Shown here: positions 1-7,301 of the stretch, in pieces
Layout of the letters: each line of letters begins with the position of its first letter
Position numbering within the stretch: the first letter of the stretch is position 1
Assembly: GCF_000212375.1 (NCBI RefSeq)
Contig: NC_015501.1
Coordinates: 868,001 to 932,000 of the forward strand
Origin: Porphyromonas asaccharolytica DSM 20707
GTDB taxonomy: Bacteria; Bacteroidota; Bacteroidia; Bacteroidales; Porphyromonadaceae
Reading direction: 5' to 3'
Length of the DNA: 64,000 nucleotides
Program-made: the position numbers and the translations under genes
Notes under the pieces: model-generated
The model's database searches: none
What the model saw: the letters and a program-made list of their open reading frames with translations, nothing else
Told to the model about the DNA's origin: nothing

Positions 1-653
1 GGATTCTCGCCATAGCGTAGGACTCGTGGGTTGCGCCCGGAGATATGTAGTGCCGTATGAGCGCCTGCATCAAAGTAATTGAAGATATCACTATCGTAGG
101 TCGCTGTCACCTCAAAAGCACGCAGCGCATAGCTCCTTCGCTCTGGTAGCGTTGTAGAGCAGCCGTCACGCTCCAGCAGCTCTATGAGCCCGTCGTACTG
201 ATCACGATGCGAGCAGATAAGCACGTCGTGGTAGTTCTTTGCCGCAGCACGTATGAGGGAGATACCGCCGATGTCGATCTTCTCAATGATCTCCTCCTCA
301 CTGGCACCACTAGCGACCGTCTCAGCAAAGGGGTATAGATCCACAATGACAAGGTCTATCAGGGGGAGGGTGTACTGCGCTACCTGCTCCTCATCATGCG
401 CATTGTCTCGCCGTGCAAGGATACCTCCGAAGATCATTGGGTGGAGTGTCTTGACGCGTCCTCCTAGGATAGAGGGCAGAGAGGTCAGAGCCTCTACCGG
501 TGTGCAGGGTATCCCGAGCGACTCGATATACTGCTGAGTGCCTCCCGTGGAGACGATCTCTACCTCGGCTGCATGTAGTATACGTGCGATGCGATCGATG
601 CCCTCCTTGTGGTAGACTGATATGAGGGCTCGCCGGATAGGTCTTGTAGTCAT
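1..653 (-). CDS. purH: PurH (AICAR formyltransferase/IMP cyclohydrolase), N-terminal part, cut by the window edge
   Basis: Translating the minus strand from the ATG at 653 gives an open frame to the window edge, starting MTTRPIRRALISVYHKEGID. It carries the MGS-like IMP cyclohydrolase domain, with STGGT near residue 35, a GGRVKTLHP segment, IDLVIVDLYPF, and KIDIGGISLIRAAAKN, followed by the start of the transformylase domain (LRYGENP at the edge). The enzyme catalyses the last two steps of IMP synthesis. About 217 of an expected roughly 510 residues are present. A TACCTTTG box lies about 90 bp upstream. The family assignment is very secure; only the 3' part is missing. Confidence 0.95.
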   Translation of the reverse strand, partial: MTTRPIRRALISVYHKEGIDRIARILHAAEVEIVSTGGTQQYIESLGIPCTPVEALTSLPSILGGRVKTLHPMIFGGILARRDNAHDEEQVAQYTLPLIDLVIVDLYPFAETVASGASEEEIIEKIDIGGISLIRAAAKNYHDVLICSHRDQYDGLIELLERDGCSTTLPERRSYALRAFEVTATYDSDIFNYFDAGAHTALHISGRNPRVLRYGEN

Positions 654-743
654 AGTGCTTGTGGCGTGTGGTATAGGGTAAATAGTAGCTCTCCTAGGTA
701 GCCCCTGAGAAGAGCAAGATGTCGGTCATAGCTACAGTAGCTA

Positions 744-751
744 CAAAGGTA
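744..751 (-). promoter_or_regulatory. Bacteroidota-type -7 box upstream of purH
   Basis: CAAAGGTA on the plus strand reads TACCTTTG on the minus strand, a perfect TAnnTTTG box, about 90 bp upstream of the purH start. No clear -33 element is claimed. Confidence 0.6.
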
Positions 752-795
752 GTAAAAAGAGCGGATAAAGAGAGCTTCTTGCTAGTGGTTCGTTT

Positions 796-839
796 AAAAA
801 AGGCGGTCACGTGAAGGTTTGACATCTTCACGTGACCGC
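796..839 (-). terminator. Rho-independent terminator of mdh
   Basis: A perfect 14-bp inverted repeat (803-816 with 826-839, core GCGGTCACGTGAAG) encloses a 9-nt loop. On the minus strand it is followed by a T tract (plus-strand A's at 796-801). It lies about 70 bp beyond the mdh stop codon. Confidence 0.85.
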
Positions 840-908
840 TAATTAATTGTCCTCACCCCCTAGATGAAAGGGTGAGTCATCGTCTTGTCAGACAGTCTAT
901 ACGAAACT

Positions 909-1907
909 TTATAGGTTCGGATTGACCTTATGCCACTCGGCAACGGGCGGTATGACGCCCATCTCGATGATCTGCTCGCGCATACCCTCTAGATGCTTGT
1001 AGCTCTTGTCTAGAGCAGCCTCCTCCTCGGGTAGACCGTCTACCTCCTTGTAGGTCACGCCCTCACGAGTTATGGTAGTCTCACGCGCCATCATCACGTT
1101 CTTGTAGCGATGGTCACTGACGAAGCACCCTGCGGGCCAGCGGAATGGCTCACCGCCCATAGCCGCGCGAATCATCTCTATGGAGACGTAAGCGGGGCTC
1201 TGGAAGCTAGAGCGACCACGTAGTGCGATAATGTTTGCACCGCCCTTGATGACACGCTGCTGGAGTGCAGCCCACTGGTCATGCGTGAGGCGATCGGTGC
1301 CGATGAGATCCGTCAGAGGCTTCCCGTCGATGCGGGCTGTGCTGGCGAAGACGGCCATCTGCTCTCCGTGACCACCATAGGTACGAGTATTCGTTACCTG
1401 ACTCTGCCGGAGCCCGAAGTGCTTAGCTAGCTCGCTCTGTAGACGTGTACTATCAAGCGCAGCAAGGGTAGTCACCTGTGAAGGCTTAAGGCCTGAGTGT
1501 ATCAGCGTGACTAGCCCCGTGATATCTGCGGGGTTGAAGATGATGACTACATGGTTCACATCGGGGCAATACTGCTTGATGTTGCGCCCCAGCTCAGCAG
1601 CTATCTCGGAGTTCCCCTTAAGGAGGTCTTCGCGTGTCATGCCCTCTTTGCGAGGTGCGCCACCAGAAGATACGATATACTTAGCTCCTCGTAGAGCCTC
1701 TGCGATGTCAGAGGTAAAGGTTAGATTGATTCCATCGAAGCCACAGTGACGCATCTCCTCCCAGACACCCTCGAGACCCTTAGCATAGGGGTCGTAGAGG
1801 CAGATGTTTGGGGTAAGGCGCATCATGGCAGCGGTCTGCGCCATGTTTGATCCGATCATGCCGGCAGCACCGATGATGACCAGCTTGTCTTGTGTTACGA
1901 AACTCAT
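909..1907 (-). CDS. mdh: Malate dehydrogenase
   Basis: This 332-aa NAD-dependent malate/lactate dehydrogenase family protein interconverts malate and oxaloacetate, in anaerobes usually in the reductive (fumarate-producing) direction. The N-terminal Rossmann motif GAAGMIGSN is at residues 13-21. VIIFNPADITG near residue 121 matches the NPxD loop, and the catalytic His region is YGGHGEQM near residue 178. The form is the one usual in Porphyromonas and Bacteroides. The neighbours sodB (upstream) and purH (downstream) are not in the same pathway. A strong terminator follows the gene. No TAnnTTTG box was seen in the 133 bp upstream, so its promoter is unresolved. Confidence 0.9.
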   Translation of the reverse strand: MSFVTQDKLVIIGAAGMIGSNMAQTAAMMRLTPNICLYDPYAKGLEGVWEEMRHCGFDGINLTFTSDIAEALRGAKYIVSSGGAPRKEGMTREDLLKGNSEIAAELGRNIKQYCPDVNHVVIIFNPADITGLVTLIHSGLKPSQVTTLAALDSTRLQSELAKHFGLRQSQVTNTRTYGGHGEQMAVFASTARIDGKPLTDLIGTDRLTHDQWAALQQRVIKGGANIIALRGRSSFQSPAYVSIEMIRAAMGGEPFRWPAGCFVSDHRYKNVMMARETTITREGVTYKEVDGLPEEEAALDKSYKHLEGMREQIIEMGVIPPVAEWHKVNPNL

Positions 1908-1960
1908 AGTGTCTTATACTTGTTGAAATGATTGATACGCTATCTCTTGTCTAGAACAGG

Positions 1961-2017
1961 AAAAGATCGAGAGCCGGTCATCAGACCTGCAAGGGTCGTA
2001 CGCACTAGCTCCCGATC
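1961..2017 (-). terminator. Probable terminator after sodB
   Basis: GATCGAGAGC (1965-1974) pairs with GCTCCCGATC (2008-2017) with one mismatch, and a smaller inner stem (GACC/GGTC) is possible. On the minus strand the stem is followed by TTTT (plus-strand AAAA at 1961-1964). It sits just after the sodB stop. Confidence 0.5.
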
Positions 2018-2040
2018 TCTCCACTAGAGTGTTATCCTAT

Positions 2041-2622
2041 TTAAGCCTCGTAGCGACGAGCGATCTCTTTCCAGTCGATGATAGACCAGAGATCCTTGAC
2101 GTGGTCGGCACGGCGGTTTTGATAGGTTAGGTAGTAAGCGTGCTCCCATACGTCGAAGCACATCAGAGGCTTGAGACCCTTGCGTAGTGGGTTGCCAGCG
2201 TTTGGCTCCTTCTCTATTGAGAGCTTGCCCTGGTTGTCACTAGCTAGCCACGCCCAGCCTGAGCCAAAGAGTGAAGTGCAGGCCTCGTTGAAAGCCTTCT
2301 GAAACTCCTCAAAGCTGCCGAAGTCACGCTTGATAGCCTCAGCGAGCTTGCCCTCGGGCTGACCACCCGCCTTGGGAGCAAACTGTAGGAAGTACATATT
2401 GTGATTCATCACCTGGCCAGCCTGATTGTATAGCTTGCCCTCAGCCTTGCGGACGAGATCCTCCAGAGAGGCATCCTTCAGGTCAGAGTCGGGGAGTAGC
2501 TTATTGAGTGTATCTACGTAGCCCTTGAGGTGCTTGCCGTGGTGATACTGAATCGTCTCAGCGCTGATTACAGGCTCAAGTGCATTGTTTGCGTAGGGGA
2601 GCTTTATTAGTTCGTGTGTCAT
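2041..2622 (-). CDS. sodB: Superoxide dismutase, Fe/Mn family
   Basis: This 193-aa protein has the usual Fe/Mn-SOD length and no signal peptide, so it is cytoplasmic. Metal ligands are visible: His in QYHHGKHLKGYV near residue 27, His in MNHNMYFLQ near residue 74, and Asp/His in DVWEHAYYL near residues 157-161. The stretch LSIEKEPNAGNPLRKGL and the C-terminus closely resemble, from memory, the cambialistic (Fe or Mn) enzyme of Porphyromonas gingivalis. Metal preference cannot be decided from sequence. It converts superoxide to H2O2 and O2. A TACCTTTG box lies about 90 bp upstream. Confidence 0.95.
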   Translation of the reverse strand: MTHELIKLPYANNALEPVISAETIQYHHGKHLKGYVDTLNKLLPDSDLKDASLEDLVRKAEGKLYNQAGQVMNHNMYFLQFAPKAGGQPEGKLAEAIKRDFGSFEEFQKAFNEACTSLFGSGWAWLASDNQGKLSIEKEPNAGNPLRKGLKPLMCFDVWEHAYYLTYQNRRADHVKDLWSIIDWKEIARRYEA

Positions 2623-2710
2623 GTTGCTTTATTTGTTTATGTTAAGTGTTACAGATGCATCTCTAGTCTCGCAGCTCATATATCTGGAGCTACCAGCCTA
2701 GACTGCATCA

Positions 2711-2718
2711 CAAAGGTA
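2711..2718 (-). promoter_or_regulatory. -7 box upstream of sodB
   Basis: CAAAGGTA on the plus strand is TACCTTTG on the minus strand, matching TAnnTTTG, about 90 bp upstream of the sodB ATG. Confidence 0.6.
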
Positions 2719-2810
2719 TATAAAAAGAGCTACAAATACAAGTCCCCTTAGGAGGATCTTCCGCAAATCTTACAAGTAGCCCGCTGTAAGGTCCTACGGC
2801 TCTAACTTCT

Positions 2811-3003
2811 AATCCCTAACCTCTAATTCGATAGACACGTGGAAAAAATCAAATCTCCACGTGGATATTTTTTATTCTCCACGTAGGGAAGAAACATTTC
2901 CTCCGAAGTTTCATTTGATTCCTCCGAAGTTTCATTTCATCTCTACGTAGAGAATTTTTATTCTCCACGTGGAGAATCCAAAATTCCTACGTGGAGATTC
3001 GAT
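2811..3003. repeat. Dispersed intergenic palindromic repeat, copy A
   Basis: The 563-bp gap between rplY and sodB has no gene and holds this modular repeat. From left to right it has heptads (CTAACTT CTAATCC CTAACCT CTAATTC, 2811-2838), several near-palindromes centred on CCACGTGG or TACGTA, a tandem pair of CCTCCGAAGTTTCATTT (2900-2916 and 2921-2937), and a perfect 16-bp palindrome TTCTCCACGTGGAGAA at 2961-2976. Its reverse complement matches copy C (45661-45855) almost base for base over long stretches, and copy B (27371-27537) is a more diverged relative. Function unknown. Confidence 0.8.
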
Positions 3004-3055
3004 CTTTTGGGTCAAAGTGCGTTTCATTCCCTAGCGAGACACTATAATATAATAG

Positions 3056-3091
3056 GAGAGCCTACAATCCTCACTGGGACTGTAGGCTCTC
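3056..3091 (-). terminator. Terminator-like hairpin after rplY
   Basis: A 15-bp stem with one mismatch (3056-3070 with 3077-3091, core GAGAGCCTACA) and a 6-nt loop. It lies about 95 bp past the rplY stop. The flanks are AT-rich but there is no clean T tract, so it may act as a stability or bidirectional hairpin. Confidence 0.5.
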
Positions 3092-3185
3092 TTTGCTAGA
3101 CGATCGAGTGTCTACTCTCGGCTAGACCTCTGTCTAGGTGTGCTGCTAGAGACACCTTAGGTGTGAGGCCGGACGCACAGGCGCG

Positions 3186-3821
3186 TTACTCAGCGTCCTT
3201 GTGCTCTTCAGCGTGCTCGGAGCCCTCCTCGGTCTCGCTAAGCTCACCCCCAGCAGCATCCTTACCACGAGCAGCACGTGTCTGCTTGACTGCGCAGACG
3301 ACAGCCTGTGGAGCGTCTACAAGCTCGAGACCCTCGAAGGATAGCTCGTGAACTTGTATCGTCTTGCCTAGCTTGAGGTTGGTTACGTCAATGACCAGAG
3401 TCTCAGGGATCTTGTCATAGATGGCACGTACGCGTAGGTTGCGCTTCTCACGTACCAGCTTACCACCGGCTCTAACACCGACAGCGTGACCATCGAGTAC
3501 GACAGGTACGCTCATGACGATAGGCTTATCCTCGCTTACCTCGTAGAGATCTGCATGGAGCGTCTTGTCACTTACTGGGTGAAACTGCACCTCCTTCAGT
3601 ACAGCCTTGACCTGCTTGCCCTCGATGTCTAGCTCGATGAGATAGATATCAGGTGTGTAGATCAGCTTGTTGATATCGTCAGCCTTGACGATAAGGTGCT
3701 GTGTCTCGCTACCTCCGTAGAGGACTACAGGTACGAGCCCTTCAGAACGGAGCCCCTTGGTAGCTTTCTTGCCGAGCTGGTCGGCCTTGCGCACGGTGGC
3801 GCTGAGCTTAAAATGCTTCAT
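3186..3821 (-). CDS. rplY: 50S ribosomal protein L25/general stress protein Ctc
   Basis: This 211-aa protein has the L25 5S-rRNA-binding domain at residues 1-95 (LSATVRKADQLGKKATKGLR, VLYGG, VKAVLKEVQFHPVSDKTLHADLYEV) and the longer C-terminal beta domain typical of the Ctc form (VPVVLDGHAVGVRAGGKL, LVIDVTNLKLGKTIQVHEL). An acidic tail rich in Glu/Ala follows. It binds 5S rRNA in the large subunit. It is divergent from rpsA, with facing promoters in the 338-bp gap between the two genes. Pth often follows Ctc in related genomes, but here sodB lies downstream instead. Confidence 0.93.
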   Translation of the reverse strand: MKHFKLSATVRKADQLGKKATKGLRSEGLVPVVLYGGSETQHLIVKADDINKLIYTPDIYLIELDIEGKQVKAVLKEVQFHPVSDKTLHADLYEVSEDKPIVMSVPVVLDGHAVGVRAGGKLVREKRNLRVRAIYDKIPETLVIDVTNLKLGKTIQVHELSFEGLELVDAPQAVVCAVKQTRAARGKDAAGGELSETEEGSEHAEEHKDAE

Positions 3822-4008
3822 TAGTACAAATAGTTAGTGTTACTCAAAATTAGTCTCGCTAATCTCCCATTACACTGTGGTGCACTGTTAGAGCCTCTGT
3901 GACGGGTGTCGGACAGTCGTGTCAACCTTCGCGTCAGCTCCACTAGAGACCAAAGATCCCCATCCCGCAAGAGGGGGTGTACAATTGGATTCATAGGAAA
4001 ACCGTCTG

Positions 4009-4016
4009 CAAAGGTA
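4009..4016 (-). promoter_or_regulatory. -7 box of rplY
   Basis: CAAAGGTA reads TACCTTTG on the minus strand. It implies a leader of about 180 nt before the rplY ATG. The gap 3822-4159 holds only this and the divergent rpsA promoter. Confidence 0.6.
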
Positions 4017-4090
4017 CAAATTTTCTATCGATCAGACGTTAAGAATTTCAGATCCTTGATCTCGCAACGCGTTATTAGATAAGATTTTTG

Positions 4091-4098
4091 TACCTTTG
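4091..4098 (+). promoter_or_regulatory. -7 box of rpsA
   Basis: TACCTTTG, a perfect TAnnTTTG match, about 60 bp upstream of the rpsA ATG and divergent from the rplY promoter. Confidence 0.65.
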
Positions 4099-4159
4099 CG
4101 CCATTGTACAGAGTAACTATACATACAGTTTTACCTATTAAATCACCACAACTTACTAA

Positions 4160-5956
4160 ATGAGTAACAATCCAACGGATCGTATCCAGCCACTCGCAGA
4201 CTTCGACTGGTCTGGCTACGCACAGGACACTGACATCTCTCCTGAGATGCGCAAAGAGCGCGAGGCGATTTATGACAAGACTCTGACGACGATCAAAGAG
4301 AACGAGGTCGTCATGGGTAAGGTCATGTCTATCAGCAAGCGCGAGGTACTAGTCAACATCGGCTACAAGAGTGCAGGCATCATCTCTGCCAACGAGTTTA
4401 ACTACAACAAGGATCTCAAGGTCGGAGACGAGGTTGAGGTACTTGTCGAGAGCAAGGAGGACCGCTTCGGTCAGCTACAACTCTCTCACCGCAAGGCTCG
4501 TGCAGCTCGTGCTTGGGAGAAGATCGCAGCTGCTCAGGAGAATGACGAGGTCATCCTAGGCTACATCAAGAGCCGTGTCAACGGCGGTATGATCGTCGAC
4601 ATCTTTGGCATCGAGGCATTCCTCCCAGGATCACAGATCGACGTACGTCCTATCAAGGACTACGATGCTTTTGTCGACAAGACGATGGAGTTCAAGATCG
4701 TCAAGGTCAACCCCGAGTATCGCAACGTAGTCGTATCACACAAGGTCCTCATCGAGGCAGAGCTCGAGCAGCAGAAGAAGGAGATCATCTCCAAGCTCGA
4801 GAAGGGTCAAGTCCTCGAGGGTGTCGTCAAGGGTATCACCTCTTATGGTGCTTTCGTCGACCTCGGTGGCGTAGACGGTCTGATCCATATTACCGACCTC
4901 TCTTGGGGTCGTATCGGAGATCCCTCTGAGGTGGTCTCTCTCGATGAGAAGATCAACGTGGTCATCCTCGACTTTGATGAGGAGAAGACACGTATCGCTC
5001 TTGGTCTCAAGCAGCTTATGCCTCACCCATGGGATGCGCTCGATCCTAACCTGAAGGAGGGCGACATCATCCATGGCCGTGTCGTCGTTATCACAGACTA
5101 CGGTGCATTTGTAGAGGTAATCCCAGGTGTCGAGGGTCTGATCCACGTCAGCGAGATGTCCTGGACGCAGCACCTACGCAGTGCTCAGGAGTTCCTCACC
5201 GTAGGTCAGGAGGTAGACGCTGTCGTCCTCATGCTCGACCGCGAGGATCGCAAGATGAGCCTTGGTCTCAAGCAGCTCAAGCCCGATCCATGGGAGACCA
5301 TCGAGCAACGCTTCCCTGTAGGATCTAACCACGAGGCTCGCGTACGCAACTTCACCAACTACGGTGTCTTCGTTGAGCTCGACGAGGGTATCGACGGCCT
5401 GATCCATATCAGCGACCTATCCTGGACACGCAAGGTCAAGCACCCCAATGAGTTCGTCAAGGTCGGTCAGATGATCGAGGTACAGGTACTAGAGATCGAC
5501 AAGGAGAACCGTCGTCTCAGCTTGGGTCACAAGCAGGTAACGGAGAATCCTTGGGATGAGTTCGCTAAGGAGTTCACCATAGGCTCTATCCACGAGGGTA
5601 CCGTCATCCGTATGAACGAGAAGGGTGCCACCATCGCACTACCTTATGGTGTAGAGGCTTTTGCTACTCCTAAGCATCTAGTCAAGGAGGATGGCTCTAG
5701 CGTCGCACTAGACGAGAAGCTTCCCTTCAAGATCCTAGACTTCAACCCCGAGATGCAGCGCATCATCGTCTCTCACAGCCGCATCCACGAGGATGCTGAG
5801 CGTGCCGAGCGTCGTCAGGCTGCTACCGAGGAGCGCAACCAGCAGGTACGTGACGCTGCCGCTGTAGCTGCTACACAGCAGAGCGTAGAGCGTGCTACTC
5901 TAGGAGACCTTGACGAGCTAGCTGCTCTCAAGGAGCGTCTAGAGAGTGCTGAGTAA
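4160..5956 (+). CDS. rpsA: 30S ribosomal protein S1
   Basis: This 598-aa protein has six successive S1 RNA-binding domains. The last four begin with recognisable G-x-V-x-x-I-x-x-Y-G-A-F-V-like strands, for example VVKGITSYGAFVDLGGVDGLIHITDLSW (shown in part as GVDGLIHITDLSW), GVEGLIHVSEMSW and GIDGLIHISDLSW. S1 recruits mRNA to the small subunit, which matters particularly in Bacteroidota, where Shine-Dalgarno signals are rarely used. The C-terminus (about residues 545-598) is charged and likely helical. Length is normal for the phylum. It is followed by a hairpin and then by the mobile-element nest. Confidence 0.96.
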   Translation: MSNNPTDRIQPLADFDWSGYAQDTDISPEMRKEREAIYDKTLTTIKENEVVMGKVMSISKREVLVNIGYKSAGIISANEFNYNKDLKVGDEVEVLVESKEDRFGQLQLSHRKARAARAWEKIAAAQENDEVILGYIKSRVNGGMIVDIFGIEAFLPGSQIDVRPIKDYDAFVDKTMEFKIVKVNPEYRNVVVSHKVLIEAELEQQKKEIISKLEKGQVLEGVVKGITSYGAFVDLGGVDGLIHITDLSWGRIGDPSEVVSLDEKINVVILDFDEEKTRIALGLKQLMPHPWDALDPNLKEGDIIHGRVVVITDYGAFVEVIPGVEGLIHVSEMSWTQHLRSAQEFLTVGQEVDAVVLMLDREDRKMSLGLKQLKPDPWETIEQRFPVGSNHEARVRNFTNYGVFVELDEGIDGLIHISDLSWTRKVKHPNEFVKVGQMIEVQVLEIDKENRRLSLGHKQVTENPWDEFAKEFTIGSIHEGTVIRMNEKGATIALPYGVEAFATPKHLVKEDGSSVALDEKLPFKILDFNPEMQRIIVSHSRIHEDAERAERRQAATEERNQQVRDAAAVAATQQSVERATLGDLDELAALKERLESAE

Positions 5957-6028
5957 TCCGTGCAAAAGATGTAACGATCTTTTGGTGAGGCTGTAAAGCC
6001 CACTGGAATAGGTCGGCAGTAAATAATT

Positions 6029-6064
6029 AGAGAGGTGACATCCCCAAGGGATCGTCACCTCTCT
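6029..6064 (+). terminator. Terminator-like hairpin after rpsA
   Basis: A perfect 11-bp stem AGAGAGGTGAC (6029-6039) with GTCACCTCTCT (6054-6064), with a further short pairing TCCC/GGGA inside the loop. It is about 70 bp beyond the rpsA stop, with only a weak T-rich tail. The 5957-6122 spacer holds nothing else visible. Confidence 0.65.
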
Positions 6065-6188
6065 TCATATGTAGCTCATACAGTCCTGAGGAAGTCCGCT
6101 GCCGACGGCTCTCTCTTCCGTAGATTAGGAGTCAGGGCTGACGCATTATAATTCCATTTCGAAGATTTCCTCTGGAGTCATTCGAGAG

Positions 6189-7242
6189 CAATAGTGTCCT
6201 AAACGTTTTTGGCGGGAGAAGGGTGTAAGATAGCTGTCAAGCGGGTCAATCGCCCCTTGACATTTGCGGTAAAAACGGGGGTATCCCCCCTATGCTATTT
6301 CGGGCTCGTCTGGAGGCGGTGGAAACGGATCATTTATCCACTGAAAGAGGTCGATTTTGGTGAAAGTGTTGAGTCTCAAAGAGGCTGTTAAGTTGGAGAG
6401 ACTCCAGGGGTGTTTTGCTATTCGCTTGAGATATTGAAGTAGGAGAATCGTAATCAAAGCCGTTCAAATCTGAATCTCAACAGCGTTTTGAGAGGTTCCT
6501 AGAAAACTCTTGATGTGCAGGTTTTGCTTGAGCTTTCTAAAGAAGATCTCAATCTTCCAACGTGAACGATATAGTGCTGCAATAGTGCTGGCTGCGTGCT
6601 TAAAGTCATTGGTATACAGATCAATCGTATAGCCTCCTTGAACATTGTAGATGCCTATCCTACGAATCTTCTTAGGGTACTTGCTTCTCTACTCCTGTCA
6701 GTCTCACCTCTTCATCTATCAGTATCTCTTGAGATGTCGTATCAGGCAAATCTCTCTCCCTTATTGATTCAAATTGGATGTTGTCTCTTCCTCTGACGAT
6801 GAAAACAACCCCTGTGCTGTCCCAAATATTGGAAGAGTGCATAAAAGACATCTTCGAAGAACTGAGAAGTCCTATTGGCGTTTTGGTAACTGATGTTGGA
6901 TTTGGAGGGAGTTCGTGATAGACCTAGATGATTGAGATTGCCCGTGGCAGATTTGTAGCCCCTCTGAGATTTGACGTAGCGACACGCTACCCGAGAATTG
7001 GCTGAAGATCATAGTCACCAAGTGGCTCCACGAGTTAAAGCCCTTTGCATGCTTGTCTGTGTCATGCTTCTTGACTAATCGTTGGATGATTTCTCGAGGT
7101 ATGAGTCGGATTACTTGTGCGAATAGTGTTATATTTGCTATTGAAAAGGGTGGTTTGTGACAGCTCTCACTAGCTGTGCTTTGTTTCCAATTACAAACCT
7201 ACCCTTTTCTCTTTACCCTGCAAAACGTTTAGGACACTATTG
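6189..7242 (-). mobile_element. Left IS of the composite transposon: decayed IS4-family (DUF4372-type) element
   Basis: The terminal inverted repeats begin CAATAGTGTCCTAAACGTTT at each end (6189 onward, and the complement ending at 7242). At 1054 bp it is shorter than intact relatives with a DUF4372 transposase (roughly 1.3-1.4 kb), because part of the transposase is missing. About 110 bp of the left end and 105 bp of the right end reappear in the MITE at 20003-20212. Confidence 0.85.
6290..7141 (-). pseudogene. IS4-family transposase, DUF4372 type, degraded
   Basis: Read on the minus strand, the N-terminal DUF4372 region is clear (ANITLFAQVIRLIPREIIQR, then KHDTDKHAKGFNSWSHLVTM). The expected start codon is ATA instead of ATG. 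A frameshift follows near LQIC/ATGNLNHLGL. The middle catalytic region with the first two DDE acidic residues appears deleted after FEDVFYALFQYLGQ. Further on are two in-frame stops and then the recognisable C-terminal YRSRWKIEIFFRKLKQNL motif of IS4 transposases. The frame ends at the TAG at 6290-6292. The protein cannot be functional. Confidence 0.85.
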
Positions 7243-7275
7243 GTCCAACGCTGCATTTTGGCATAAGTATATACC

Positions 7276-7283
7276 TAATTTTG
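7276..7283 (+). promoter_or_regulatory. -7 box of cargo module A
   Basis: TAATTTTG fits TAnnTTTG and ends 18 bp before the ATG at 7302. A TTTG at 7257-7260 lies upstream, closer than the usual spacing. It overlaps the TTG at 7281, which argues against that codon as a start. Confidence 0.5.
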
Positions 7284-7301
7284 CGACGAGTTTTTTATAA
7301 T

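Noticed and set aside
2831-3003. CRISPR-like array in the repeated palindromes
   Set aside because: Units are irregular in spacing, partly palindromic and without unique spacers of constant length; no cas genes are present in the window.
4736-5407. Long minus-strand open frames opposite rpsA
   Set aside because: They are low-complexity Asp/Leu-rich mirror frames of a highly conserved gene.
6596-6796. Plus-strand ORF inside the left IS
   Set aside because: It is the mirror of the decayed transposase read on the minus strand.
7281-7301. Upstream TTG start for DUF262 protein A
   Set aside because: The codon lies inside the TAATTTTG -7 box; the ATG at 7302 is preferred.
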